Positions 18,214 through 26,898 of a stretch of 64,000 bases of DNA are shown here, one piece after another. Source of the stretch: Bacteroidota bacterium (GTDB lineage Bacteria; Bacteroidota; Bacteroidia; Flavobacteriales; Flavobacteriaceae); assembly GCA_018267095.1 (NCBI GenBank), contig JAFDZC010000008.1, positions 1-64,000 of the forward strand. Reading direction: 5' to 3'. A program made the translations under genes and the position numbers. Under the pieces are notes generated by a model. The model was not told the origin of the DNA. It did not search any database and was given only the letters and a program-made list of their open reading frames with translations. How positions within the stretch are numbered: the first letter of the stretch is position 1; every line of letters starts with the position of its first letter.

Positions 18214-18560
18214 ACGGAAAAAAAGCCGACATGGTTCAGTTTGTCAACAAAAACAAACACATTTTAGAAAAAGCCAACATCAAACTCATTGCTACCGGAA
18301 CCACCGGTGGTAAAGTAGAAGCCGTAGGCATTAAAGTCAAAAAAATGCTGTCGGGTCCGCAAGGCGGTGATGCGCAAATTGCTGCACGTGTAGCCGAAGG
18401 AAAAACCAAAATGGTGTTATTTTTTAAAGATCCGAATTCAAGTCATCCGCACGAGCCCGACATCAATATGCTCATCAGAATTTGCGATGTACACAATGTT
18501 CCGCTGGCTACCAATGAAGCTACTGCCCAGTTGTTATTGTTGGGTATGGATGAAATCTAG
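18189..18560 (+). CDS. mgsA: methylglyoxal synthase
   Basis: A 123-residue protein, shorter than the 152-residue E. coli enzyme but covering the whole core. Phosphate-binding ATGTTGG lies at residues 35-41; SGPQGGDAQ carries the catalytic Asp (residue 61); FFKDPNSSHPHEPD and VPLATNEATA complete the active site. It turns dihydroxyacetone phosphate into methylglyoxal and phosphate, a bypass when triose phosphate builds up, and lies near pfkA and gap. The start at 18189 is fixed by the family N-terminus and by the 5' duplication, whose first copy is not in frame with it. Confidence 0.93.
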   Translation: MEIAIIAHDGKKADMVQFVNKNKHILEKANIKLIATGTTGGKVEAVGIKVKKMLSGPQGGDAQIAARVAEGKTKMVLFFKDPNSSHPHEPDINMLIRICDVHNVPLATNEATAQLLLLGMDEI

Positions 18561-18579
18561 ACCAGTCATTTATTGAAAA

Positions 18580-18735
18580 CCCGCGTGAAGGATGGCAGCG
18601 GTAGCCCGCAGCCGATTACATAACCAAAGTTTAGGATTGGAAAAAGTTTAATTAAAAACTAAAACCAAATGTTGTTCAGAAATAGGCGAGGACTAAAGCG
18701 TACAGCCTGACAGCGGCGCAGCGCAGTGGAGCCGG
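18580..18735. repeat. GC-rich intergenic repeat-like segment between mgsA and ridA
   Basis: The gap between the convergent genes mgsA and ridA holds two GC-rich islands in AT-rich DNA. The first, near 18583-18613, contains GCGTGAAGGATGGCAGCGG. The second, near 18689-18735, contains GAGGACTAAAGCGTACAGCC. Both share a loose GnGAnGGAyT-AGCG-AGCC pattern. No open frame or RNA gene is recognised. The base composition differs from neighbouring gaps, suggesting a dispersed repeat. A single CTCAGTA occurs at 18782. Confidence 0.4.
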
Positions 18736-18797
18736 TGGCACGCCCAAAAAATGAAACTCTTAGTTTTCCATTAATTAGTTGCTCAGTAGCTTTAAAA

Positions 18798-19181
18798 CTA
18801 TTTAATCGCCACCATCGAAATCTCAACGTTGACATTTTTAGGCAAACAAGCCACTTGAACCGTTTCGCGCGCCGGAGCGGTTTTTTCGTCAAAGTAACTT
18901 CCGTAAACGCTGTTGATTCGGGCAAAATCACCCATATTCATGATGAAAATTGTTGTTTTAACCACATGTTCAAAAGTCATGTCGGCCGCAGCCAAAACTG
19001 CTTTCATGTTTTCCATAACTTGACGGGTTTCGGTTTCAATGTCGTCCAAAATGAGCGCGCCTGTTGGTGGATGCAGCGCAATTTGTCCGGAAGTATACAA
19101 CGTGTTTCCGACTAAAACCGCCTGATTATATGGGCCAATGGGCGCCGGAGCTTGATCAGTAAAAATGATTTTCTTTTCCAT
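18798..19181 (-). CDS. ridA: RidA family reactive intermediate/imine deaminase
   Basis: A 127-residue YjgF/YER057c/UK114 protein of usual length. APAPIGPYNQAV near the start, TSGQIALHPPTGAL (about 31-44), the helix VMENMKAVLAAADMTFEHVVKTTIF, and the substrate-binding Arg in PARETVQVACLP (about residue 106) are all present, so catalytic activity is expected. RidA hydrolyses enamine/imine intermediates such as 2-aminoacrylate made by PLP enzymes. It is downstream of the lptD stop in the opposite order: ridA starts 14 bases before the end of lptD, which is transcribed first. Confidence 0.92.
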   Translation of the reverse strand: MEKKIIFTDQAPAPIGPYNQAVLVGNTLYTSGQIALHPPTGALILDDIETETRQVMENMKAVLAAADMTFEHVVKTTIFIMNMGDFARINSVYGSYFDEKTAPARETVQVACLPKNVNVEISMVAIK

Positions 19182-19195
19182 AATGATTTAGTTAA

Positions 19196-21889
19196 TTATC
19201 GCAATACGCGATCAGGAATTGAACGCTTTTCCCATTTGATATCGCTGAGCACACTTGATTTGATTCCGATAAAGAAACTCCAATAGGTATTGGTTGCAAA
19301 AGGTGTCCAGCTAAAATCCATACGCCAACTCATCAAATCACGCTCAAATCTGAATTGAGTAAAAGTAACGCCTTTTTGTACAAAATCATATCCGGATGAA
19401 ACGCCAACTTTCCATTTAGGCGCCGGTGTTGCATTGAGCGATACCATGAGCGAGTTTCCGGATATTTGTTTCTCGCGTTTGATATTGGTATAAGTTAACT
19501 GGTAAGCAAAATTAATGTCCCAGGGCAAATCATACTTATAGAAACCTTTAAAATTATCTTCGCCATCGCCTTTACCAAATTGAGTTTGTCGTCGGTCGCT
19601 GAAATCGGTGTTGGTTCCAAACAAATCATCGTCGCGACCACCGTTGCGCAAACCTTGCTCGTTTTTGTCTTTTTTATTGGTTTGCTCTCCGTCACGACTT
19701 GATAGTGAATAATTGAGAGTCATGTTGGCGCTGGTCATTCGGAACAAGCTGCCACCGTTGTCAATATTGAATTTGTCAATGGTTCTTCCGGAATTGTCCA
19801 ACGCATACGGATTGAGCGTCATTCCGAAATTAATGTTCATTTTTTGTTTGAACAAATTGGTTCCGCCACTCACACGAAGTGGTGCCCATCGAAGTGAATC
19901 GGCGGTAATATCATAAGCCGTAGAAAAATTCAAATTGTTGAGCAAGATGATTTTTTTGGGTTCGACTTTGGTTGTGTCACGATCTCGGACTTTGGCTTCA
20001 AAATTATTACTCAAACTAAAACCAATATTGTTCGATACGTTCTTGCCCGGAGCTCCGAAAATTCCTTGTTCGAATCGCGTATATTCGGCCATTCTTCCGC
20101 TACCGTCAGTGGCGTAAGTATCGTAATATTGTTTAAAACTCGGCGTATAACTATAAGATACCGATGGGCGCATTACATGGCGAATCGCTTGGATTTTTTT
20201 ATCGTCACCAAATTTAAATGTCCCGTAAATAGTGGTTCCTAAACTCGAACTGAAAGAATAAGTTCTAAAAGCATCAAACTTATTGACATCGGTGACCACT
20301 TGCTTATTGGTTTGCGCATCAAAACTTTTGCGAATGGTTTTTAGATACCAGACCTCGTTATAGTTTACTGAGGTTGTCGCACTAAAATACTTGAACAACT
20401 TAAAATTAGTGCTCAGTGGAATACTGTGTTGAAAGCCCACTTTAGCATCTTTGAACATCTGAGGTTTAAAGAACAAAGAATCTGTTGTAGCTATGCTGTT
20501 TTGACCTCTGAAAGTATATTGTAAATTGATGTTTTTGATCAATCCTTTTTTGAGTCCGTCGCCCTCGGGTGCAAACGGAAATAGGCGATCAACATTGACT
20601 TGCATGGTTGGCAAAGTCATATTGATCGATTCGGTATTGGTATTTTGTGAATGGGTTGCCGCAATTGACATATTGACTTGCGGAACAGAATTAAATGTTC
20701 TTGAATACGAAATAGAAGAACTGAGCGTGTTGTTCAGGTTAGAACCCACATTGATCTGGCTGGCCGACTGTCTGAAATATTTACTACTGCCAAAGTTAAC
20801 AGAAGCCGAAAATCTGCCGTTTGGATTGGCTTTTCCGTCTTGTGAATGCGACCATTGAATATTGTATATATTGGTCTTGGAATAATCCGGAAATCCGCGC
20901 TCACTGGTGATTAAGTTTTCAAATCTAAAGTTAAAGTTTCCTCTAAATTTATAACGCCGGGCATAACTCGACTCAAAACGCATAGCATAACTTCCGTTGG
21001 TGTAATAGTCACCCAAAATGGCCAAGTCGTAATATTTACTGAGTGCCAAATAATAACCGCCGTTCTGAAGCGAATAACCACGGGTGTTGGTATCATTGAA
21101 GGTCGGGATAATCAAGCCTGATTGACTTTCTTCGGTCATCGGGAAAAAAGCAAAAGGCAAAGCAAGCGGAGTGGGCACATCAGCAATGACCATATTGGTC
21201 AATCCGGTAACTACTTTTTTGCCGGGCACAAATTTGAGTCGGCTGGTTCTGAAATAATACTCGGGATTCTCAATATCTTCTGCGGTGGTAAATCGCGCGC
21301 CTTTTAAAAAGTAAACAGAATCGTTGACACGCTTGGAAATTTCGGCTTTTACTTTAAATTCACCCTGCTCAGTCCTTGAATTCCAGACCAATGCCTTTTT
21401 GGTTTTATAATTGAATCGAATTGAGTCGGGTTCGACTACATTGTTGCCTTGCTTAAAAACCGGAAACTGAGTATAAGCGCCGGTTGAATCTTTGATACGT
21501 CCGGCGTAGACTTCATTTTTGTCGTAATTAAAAACGATGATTCCCGATTTTAATTCAATGTCGCCGTAATACAATTCAGCCTTATCATATAGCGTTATGA
21601 GTTTGCGCTTTTGATCCATTTTGGCATACTTTTCAGCTTTGTATTTGATTTTACTCTCAAGAATGGGTTTCTTGGGTTTGACCCCGGCGGTTTTTGAGGT
21701 ATCACCAATTTTAGCTATGTCCGGAATGCTAATCTTCGTAGTGTCAGCATTTTTTTGGATGGGAGCAGAAAGTGAACGATTATTTAATTCCTGTGCATTG
21801 GTTTTACAGATTCCCATTGTTAGGAAAAATGCTGATAAAACGATATGAAATATGTTTGTATGCAAAGGTTTTAATACTATTTTTGTCAA
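19196..21889 (-). CDS. lptD: LPS-assembly outer-membrane protein LptD (OstA family)
   Basis: About 897 residues from a TTG at 21889. The signal sequence is TKIVLKPLHTNIFHIVLSAFFLTMG, ending ICKTNAQ. The periplasmic OstA/LptA-like jellyroll follows (about 85-230, with KRKLITLYDKAELYYGDI). The rest is the large C-terminal beta-barrel, rich in alternating aromatic strands (YTPSFKQYYDTYAT, WKVGVSSGYDF). It inserts lipopolysaccharide into the outer leaflet. The frame is open to 22060, but that part would overlap the divergent amidase gene and lacks a signal peptide at its start. The TTG is chosen for the signal; an internal ATG would cut it. Flavobacterial LptD proteins differ from E. coli and lack an obvious paired Cys pattern. 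Confidence 0.87.
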   Translation of the reverse strand: MTKIVLKPLHTNIFHIVLSAFFLTMGICKTNAQELNNRSLSAPIQKNADTTKISIPDIAKIGDTSKTAGVKPKKPILESKIKYKAEKYAKMDQKRKLITLYDKAELYYGDIELKSGIIVFNYDKNEVYAGRIKDSTGAYTQFPVFKQGNNVVEPDSIRFNYKTKKALVWNSRTEQGEFKVKAEISKRVNDSVYFLKGARFTTAEDIENPEYYFRTSRLKFVPGKKVVTGLTNMVIADVPTPLALPFAFFPMTEESQSGLIIPTFNDTNTRGYSLQNGGYYLALSKYYDLAILGDYYTNGSYAMRFESSYARRYKFRGNFNFRFENLITSERGFPDYSKTNIYNIQWSHSQDGKANPNGRFSASVNFGSSKYFRQSASQINVGSNLNNTLSSSISYSRTFNSVPQVNMSIAATHSQNTNTESINMTLPTMQVNVDRLFPFAPEGDGLKKGLIKNINLQYTFRGQNSIATTDSLFFKPQMFKDAKVGFQHSIPLSTNFKLFKYFSATTSVNYNEVWYLKTIRKSFDAQTNKQVVTDVNKFDAFRTYSFSSSLGTTIYGTFKFGDDKKIQAIRHVMRPSVSYSYTPSFKQYYDTYATDGSGRMAEYTRFEQGIFGAPGKNVSNNIGFSLSNNFEAKVRDRDTTKVEPKKIILLNNLNFSTAYDITADSLRWAPLRVSGGTNLFKQKMNINFGMTLNPYALDNSGRTIDKFNIDNGGSLFRMTSANMTLNYSLSSRDGEQTNKKDKNEQGLRNGGRDDDLFGTNTDFSDRRQTQFGKGDGEDNFKGFYKYDLPWDINFAYQLTYTNIKREKQISGNSLMVSLNATPAPKWKVGVSSGYDFVQKGVTFTQFRFERDLMSWRMDFSWTPFATNTYWSFFIGIKSSVLSDIKWEKRSIPDRVLR

Positions 21890-21935
21890 AATAAGGCTTA
21901 TTTTTGGCGCGCCAAAGAAAGCAATTATACTCGGG

Positions 21936-21943
21936 CAAAAATA
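21936..21943 (-). promoter_or_regulatory. -7 promoter element for lptD (TATTTTTG)
   Basis: The minus strand reads TATTTTTG, 46 bases before the proposed lptD TTG start. It lies between a CTCGGG / CCCGAG inverted pair (21930-21935 and 21963-21968) in the divergent gap with the amidase gene. No clear -33 TTG. Confidence 0.35.
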
Positions 21944-22001
21944 ACTATTTCTAGTATTTAAAACCCGAGCCTTTTTATAAAAATTAACGACCTTTTTAAT
22001 C

Positions 22002-23168
22002 ATGCGTAAGCTACATAAAATCAAATTATTAACCTTTTTATTTGTTTCTTTTTTCTGCATTTCGGCCTCGGGTCAATCCAATAACAAATTCAAAGTAACC
22101 CTTGATGCAGGACACGGCGCACATGATTATGGCGCTATTTACAACGGTCATATCGAAAAGAATATAACATTGGCTATTGTACTTAAACTCGGGAAAATTC
22201 TAGAAAACAATCCGAACATTATTGTCAACTACACCCGCAAAACCGATGTGTTTATTGAATTGGTAGAGCGTTCAAGCATTGCCAACCGTGCCGATGCGAA
22301 TATTTTTGTATCGATTCACTGCAACGCCAACAAAAACCCTGCGGCCTGCGGAAGCGAATCATACGTGATGGGACTCAACAAAAATGCTTCGAACTTAGCA
22401 GTGGCCAAAAGCGAGAATGCCGTTATTACCTTAGAAAAAGATTACAAACAGAAATACGAAGGTTTTGATCCGAACAATCCGAGCTCAACGATTGGAATTA
22501 CCTTAATGCAAGAGGAATACCTCGACAACAGTATTTCATTGGCTAGCAAAATTCAGGATGAATTCGGACAAATCAGCAGAAAAGTGCGTGGGGTAAAACA
22601 AGCGCCGTTTATGGTTTTACACAAAGCTTACATGCCACGAGTATTGATTGAAACCGGCTTTATCTCGAATCCGTCTGAAGGTGAATATTTAGATTCTGAA
22701 GAAGGTCAACAAGAAGTTGCCGAGGCGATTGCGCGTGCGATTATCAGCTACAAAAAAGAATATTTCGGAGCCAACTCGGGTGATATCATCGATCGTCCGT
22801 CTAAAAAAATGGAACAAGAGCCAACGGTAATCAATAAAGAAACACCAACCACAACTATCAAAGAAGAACCAAGAGTTGAGAAAACAATTGAGCCTTCTCC
22901 TTCAGAAAAAGCCGGTATTATTTTCAAGGTTCAAATTGCCGCTGCCAACAAAAAAATCGAAACTACTCCGTCAAACTTTAAAGGTTTGAAAAACATACAA
23001 ATGACTACCGATGGTGGAAATTTATACAAATATACCTATGGCGAAACTTCAGATTATGAAACAGCCAAACGCAATTTGGAAGAAGCCAAGAAAAAAGGCT
23101 ACACTTCAGCCTATTTGATTGCTTTCAAAGACGGCCAAAAAATCAGCGTTCAAGAAGCTTTAAAATAA
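22002..23168 (+). CDS. N-acetylmuramoyl-L-alanine amidase (Amidase_3) with C-terminal SPOR-like domain
   Basis: A 388-residue secreted zinc amidase. The signal peptide (about residues 1-25) includes LLTFLFVSFFCISASGQ. The catalytic domain carries the family ligands: LDAGHGAHDYGA (His, about 38), the Glu in GHIEKNITLAI, SIHCNANKNPAACG (second His, about 107) and VLIETGFISNPSEG (catalytic Glu, about 218). A Pro/Thr/Glu linker (about 265-305) leads to a C-terminal segment (FKVQIAAANKK to the end) like SPOR peptidoglycan-binding domains. It cleaves the amide between MurNAc and the stem peptide during cell separation. It is divergent from lptD. Confidence 0.92.
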   Translation: MRKLHKIKLLTFLFVSFFCISASGQSNNKFKVTLDAGHGAHDYGAIYNGHIEKNITLAIVLKLGKILENNPNIIVNYTRKTDVFIELVERSSIANRADANIFVSIHCNANKNPAACGSESYVMGLNKNASNLAVAKSENAVITLEKDYKQKYEGFDPNNPSSTIGITLMQEEYLDNSISLASKIQDEFGQISRKVRGVKQAPFMVLHKAYMPRVLIETGFISNPSEGEYLDSEEGQQEVAEAIARAIISYKKEYFGANSGDIIDRPSKKMEQEPTVINKETPTTTIKEEPRVEKTIEPSPSEKAGIIFKVQIAAANKKIETTPSNFKGLKNIQMTTDGGNLYKYTYGETSDYETAKRNLEEAKKKGYTSAYLIAFKDGQKISVQEALK

Positions 23169-23190
23169 AACCCGATTGAATTAATTATCA

Positions 23191-23198
23191 TAAATTTG
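23191..23198 (+). promoter_or_regulatory. -7 promoter element before the MlaD gene (TAAATTTG)
   Basis: TAAATTTG ends 17 bases before the TTG start at 23216, so the transcript would have a very short leader. A TTG at 23176-23178 is closer than the usual spacing. The MlaD gene may therefore have its own promoter besides read-through from the amidase gene. Confidence 0.35.
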
Positions 23199-23215
23199 CC
23201 AAAAAAATCAATATC

Positions 23216-24175
23216 TTGAAACTCACACGCGAAATCAAAACGGCCATATTGGTTATTGCATCCATCTCATTATTCATTTGGGGTTATAGCTTTTTAAAAG
23301 GAAAAGACTTATTTGAATCCTATCAAACTTATTATGTTGAGTACGCTTCGGTTGAAGGCTTGGGCAAAAGCGCTCCGGTTACTTTGAACGGATTGGTGAT
23401 TGGCAAAGTCAACGGAATTCATTTTTCAGAAGAACATCCCGGAAAACTCGTTGTTGAGTTACAAGTAAAATCAGATTTTCCGATTTCAAAATCTTCCAGA
23501 GCTTTGATGTATGAACCGGGCTTAATTGCCGGAAAACAAATCATGATTGAACCCAATCTCACGGATAAAAACCTGGCAACTTCGGGTAGTTTCTTGACCG
23601 GCGGAATAAAACCCGGACTAACCGATGTAGTAGGCGAGAAAGTAGCGCCGCTTCAGGCCAAACTCGATAAAATATTGACTGAAGTTGATCACATGTTGGT
23701 GGGCATCAACAATGTTCTGGATAAACAAGGTCAAGCTGATTTGAAAAAATCGCTTTCTGAATTGAGTCTGACTATTGCAGAATTTCACAAAACATCTCAA
23801 AGCGTCAACCAGATGTTGGATCAAAACAAAGCCAACTTCAACGGAATTGCCGCCGACTTTAAAAAGACTTCGGGCAATTTTGCTAAGATTTCTGATTCGT
23901 TGCAACAAGCCAACTTAGGTCAGACGGTCAAAAACCTTCAATCAACGATGAAAAAAGTGGATGATATGCTTTCTGAAATCAACCAAGGAAAAGGCACCGC
24001 CGGAAAATTGGTCAAAGACGAAGCGCTCTACAACAACCTTTCAAAAAGCACCAAAGAACTTGAATTGTTGCTGCAAGATTTACGACTCAATCCAACGCGC
24101 TATATCAATGTTTCACTGTTCGGCAAAAAGAACAAACCTTATGTAGCGCCCAAAGAAAATCAACCCAATAAATAA
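23216..24175 (+). CDS. MlaD/MCE family lipid-transport protein
   Basis: A 319-residue protein starting at a TTG (no ATG gives the membrane anchor). One N-terminal membrane helix (TAILVIASISLFIWGYSFL) precedes the MCE domain: YYVEYASVEGLGKSAPVTLNGLVIGKV (about residues 40-66) and SRALMYEPGLIAGKQIMIEP. The C-terminal half is a predicted helical, coiled-coil-prone segment (NNVLDKQGQADLKKSL; repeated heptad-like stretches), ending near LVKDEALYNNL. MlaD-type proteins form periplasmic hexamers that carry phospholipids for an ABC system. No Mla ATPase or permease is adjacent. It is 6 bases before the Fe-S gene. Confidence 0.86.
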   Translation: MKLTREIKTAILVIASISLFIWGYSFLKGKDLFESYQTYYVEYASVEGLGKSAPVTLNGLVIGKVNGIHFSEEHPGKLVVELQVKSDFPISKSSRALMYEPGLIAGKQIMIEPNLTDKNLATSGSFLTGGIKPGLTDVVGEKVAPLQAKLDKILTEVDHMLVGINNVLDKQGQADLKKSLSELSLTIAEFHKTSQSVNQMLDQNKANFNGIAADFKKTSGNFAKISDSLQQANLGQTVKNLQSTMKKVDDMLSEINQGKGTAGKLVKDEALYNNLSKSTKELELLLQDLRLNPTRYINVSLFGKKNKPYVAPKENQPNK

Positions 24176-24181
24176 GCGGTT

Positions 24182-25516
24182 ATGAGCATTATAGGAAACC
24201 TATTTTTCGCCTTGATATTGGTAGCCGGTATTGGTTACTTTACCAAGAACGTCAAAAAACTCATTCGAAACATCAACCTCGGACAAGATATTGACCGAAC
24301 CGATCGAAAAAACGAACGCTGGAACAACATGATCCGCGTGGCTTTGGGCCAGTCTAAAATGGTGAAACGCCCTGTGGCCGGATTTTTACACATATTAGTA
24401 TATGTGGGTTTTGTGATCATCAATATTGAAGTTTTAGAGATTGTCATTGACGGATTGTTCGGAACACACCGCGTTTTCTCATTCCTTGGCGGATTCTACG
24501 ATGTGCTCATCGGTTCATTTGAAGTTTTGGCTTTGTTGGTTTTGATTGCTGTAATAGCTTTCCTGATCCGCAGAAATGTCATTAAACTCAAAAGATTCAT
24601 CAGTTCTGACCTCAAAGGTTGGCCGGCAAGCGATGCGAATTATATCTTGTATTTTGAAATCGTACTCATGTCGTTGTTTTTGCTCATGAACGCTGCCGAT
24701 TTTCATTTGCAGAATGTTCCGGGCGGATTTGGTCATTACCATCAAGCGGGTGCTTTCCCGATTTCACAATTCATTGCTCCGATTTTTGATGGTATGAATA
24801 ACTCAATGGTTCATATGCTCGAAAAAACTTTTTGGTGGATCCACATCATTGGCATTCTGATTTTCTTAAACTATTTATACTATTCAAAACACCTACATAT
24901 TCTGTTGGCGTTCCCGAATACATTTTACGCTGATTTGAATGCCAAAGGCAAAATCAACAACCTTGAATCAGTCACCAAAGAAGTCAAACTCATGATGGAT
25001 CCCAACGCTGATCCGTTTGCTGCACCACCGGCTGATGCTGCTGAGACTCCGGCTAAATTCGGCGCGAGCGATGTCATGGATTTAAACTGGGTACAATTAC
25101 TCAACGCGTATACCTGTACTGAATGTGGACGTTGTACTTCGTCTTGTCCGGCCAACCAAACCGGAAAGAAACTTTCGCCGCGCAAAATTATGATGGATAC
25201 ACGCGATCGTTTAGAAGAAGTAGGCAAGAACCTCGATGCCAACAACGGCGTTTTTGTTCCGGATAACAAATCTTTGCTCAACGATTACATCACCCAAGAA
25301 GAGCTTTGGGCATGTACTTCGTGCAATGCTTGTGTCGAAGAATGTCCGGTCAACATCAGTCCGCTGTCGATTATCATGGATATGCGACGTTATTTGGTGA
25401 TGGAACAAAGCGCGGCACCGATGTCACTCAATGCGATGATGACCAACATTGAGAACAACGGAGCGCCTTGGCAATACAATCAACAAGACCGATTGAACTG
25501 GAAAAACGAATCTTAA
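24182..25516 (+). CDS. membrane-bound (Fe-S) oxidoreductase, NarI/HdrC-like
   Basis: A 444-residue protein. The N-terminal half holds about five membrane helices (first at about 4-20; then AGFLHILVYVGFVIINIEVLEIV; GSFEVLALLVLIAVIAFLI; YFEIVLMSLFLLM; WIHIIGILIFLNYLYY), with His residues that could bind haem as in NarI-type subunits. The C-terminal half has two 4Fe-4S motifs, CTECGRCTSSCP (about residues 312-323) and CTSCNACVEECP (about 379-390). With the CCG-domain protein at 26100 it forms an HdrC plus HdrB-like pair; the donor and acceptor are unknown. Quinone-linked electron transfer is an inference. Confidence 0.85.
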   Translation: MSIIGNLFFALILVAGIGYFTKNVKKLIRNINLGQDIDRTDRKNERWNNMIRVALGQSKMVKRPVAGFLHILVYVGFVIINIEVLEIVIDGLFGTHRVFSFLGGFYDVLIGSFEVLALLVLIAVIAFLIRRNVIKLKRFISSDLKGWPASDANYILYFEIVLMSLFLLMNAADFHLQNVPGGFGHYHQAGAFPISQFIAPIFDGMNNSMVHMLEKTFWWIHIIGILIFLNYLYYSKHLHILLAFPNTFYADLNAKGKINNLESVTKEVKLMMDPNADPFAAPPADAAETPAKFGASDVMDLNWVQLLNAYTCTECGRCTSSCPANQTGKKLSPRKIMMDTRDRLEEVGKNLDANNGVFVPDNKSLLNDYITQEELWACTSCNACVEECPVNISPLSIIMDMRRYLVMEQSAAPMSLNAMMTNIENNGAPWQYNQQDRLNWKNES

Positions 25517-25604
25517 TTACATTAAATAAAACGATGAATACTCATATTTGTGAGGCTTGAGGATTTGTCAAATGAACTTGAAAAACCATTAAAAAAGGAA
25601 ACAA

Positions 25605-26051
25605 ATGAAAGCGGAAGACATTGAAAAAAGCTTACAAACCGTAACTGAAAACGGACAACATCTGAGTCCGATTTTGCCAGAAGGCATCAAGAATTACCTT
25701 ATTGACATTGACGGAACCATCTGTGACGACATTCCCAACGAAGAGCCAGAGAGAATGCTTACAGCAGAAGTTTATCCGGATGCATTGGTCACTTTAAACA
25801 AATGGTATGACGAAGGACATATTATTTTCTTCTTCACTTCCAGAACTGAAGCGCACCGCGAATACACCGAAATCTGGCTTAAAAAACACGGTTTTAAATA
25901 CCATGGAATTTTGTTCGGAAAACCACGCGGCGGCAACTATCACTGGATTGACAATCACTTAGTTAAAGCAACTCGTTACCGTGGAAAATTCACTGATTTG
26001 ATCGAGAAAGAAGTGACCATTCAAGTATTCGACGACGGAAAGCACGAATAG
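25605..26051 (+). CDS. small HAD-superfamily hydrolase
   Basis: A 148-residue protein. HAD motif I is YLIDIDGTICDD (Asp pair DxD, about residues 33-42), motif II is FFFTSRTEA (about 82-90), and GKPRGGNYHWIDNH supplies the Lys and the acidic motif III/IV equivalent (about 105-118). It has no large cap domain, so a small phosphorylated metabolite or nucleotide is the likely substrate. Homologues in databases are sometimes labelled phosphoheptose isomerase; no SIS domain is seen, so that name is not supported. It is inserted between the two Fe-S genes, with gaps of 88 and 48 bases. Confidence 0.75.
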   Translation: MKAEDIEKSLQTVTENGQHLSPILPEGIKNYLIDIDGTICDDIPNEEPERMLTAEVYPDALVTLNKWYDEGHIIFFFTSRTEAHREYTEIWLKKHGFKYHGILFGKPRGGNYHWIDNHLVKATRYRGKFTDLIEKEVTIQVFDDGKHE

Positions 26052-26099
26052 AGTGAACAAGCTGTAAAGCTTAAAATAAAAATCAGCAATTTTAAAGAT

Positions 26100-26888
26100 A
26101 TGGAGCAATTAATTGTACCGACGATGGCCGAAATGTTGGCGCAAGGCAAACAACCTGAAGTATTGTTTTGGGTAGGTTGCGCCGGAAGTTTTGACGACCG
26201 AGCCAAAAAAATCACCAAAGCTTTTGTGCGCATTCTCAATCGCGCTCAAGTTGAATTTGCGGTTTTGGGTACCGAAGAAAGCTGTACCGGAGATCCGGCC
26301 AAACGCGCCGGAAACGAATTTTTGTTCCAAATGCAAGCGCTCATGAACATTGAAGTACTCAATGCTTATGAAGCTAAAAAAATTGTGACTGCTTGTCCGC
26401 ATTGCTTTAACACCCTCAAAAACGAATACCCTGAATTGGGCGGAAGTTATCAAGTGCTACACCATACTGAGTTTCTCAAAGAATTGCTCGATGCCGGAAG
26501 ATTGACCATTGAAGGCGGCCAATTTAAAGGAAAGAAAATCACTTTTCACGATCCTTGTTATTTGGGTCGTGCGAACAATGTTTATGAAGCACCGCGTGAT
26601 TTGATTCAAAAACTCGATGCTGAATTAGTCGAGATGAAACGCTCACGTGCCAACGGTTTGTGTTGTGGAGCTGGTGGCGCGCAGATGTTTAAAGAGCCTG
26701 AGAACGGCAACAAAGACATCAATGTCGAGCGCACCGAAGATGCTCTTGAAACTCAGTCGGAAATTATTGCAGCGGGTTGTCCGTTTTGTAATACTATGCT
26801 CACTGACGGAGTAAAAGTTAAAGAAAAAGAAGGCCATGTTAAAGTGTTGGATGTGGCCGAACTCATTGCCAACGCACAAGATTTATAA
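26100..26888 (+). CDS. CCG-domain (Fe-S)-binding protein, HdrB/LutA-like
   Basis: A 262-residue soluble protein with two Cys-rich CCG repeats: VGCAGSFD ... TACPHCFNTLKNEYP (about residue 100), then HDPCYLGR, GLCCGAGGAQMF (about 187-198) and GCPFCNTMLTDG (about 226-237). This is the pattern of HdrB, GlpC and LutA proteins that bind an unusual 4Fe-4S cluster and partner with a 4Fe-4S ferredoxin-like subunit. The membrane Fe-S protein at 24182 is the obvious partner. It may pass electrons between a soluble substrate and the quinone pool; substrate unknown. Confidence 0.88.
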   Translation: MEQLIVPTMAEMLAQGKQPEVLFWVGCAGSFDDRAKKITKAFVRILNRAQVEFAVLGTEESCTGDPAKRAGNEFLFQMQALMNIEVLNAYEAKKIVTACPHCFNTLKNEYPELGGSYQVLHHTEFLKELLDAGRLTIEGGQFKGKKITFHDPCYLGRANNVYEAPRDLIQKLDAELVEMKRSRANGLCCGAGGAQMFKEPENGNKDINVERTEDALETQSEIIAAGCPFCNTMLTDGVKVKEKEGHVKVLDVAELIANAQDL

Positions 26889-26898
26889 AAAAACAAAC

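Noticed and set aside
21906-21913. GGCGCGCC palindrome between lptD and the amidase gene
   Set aside because: An 8-base palindrome alone is not evidence of a binding site; no second copy was seen.
25605-26051. Phosphoheptose isomerase
   Set aside because: The sequence has HAD motifs and no SIS domain.
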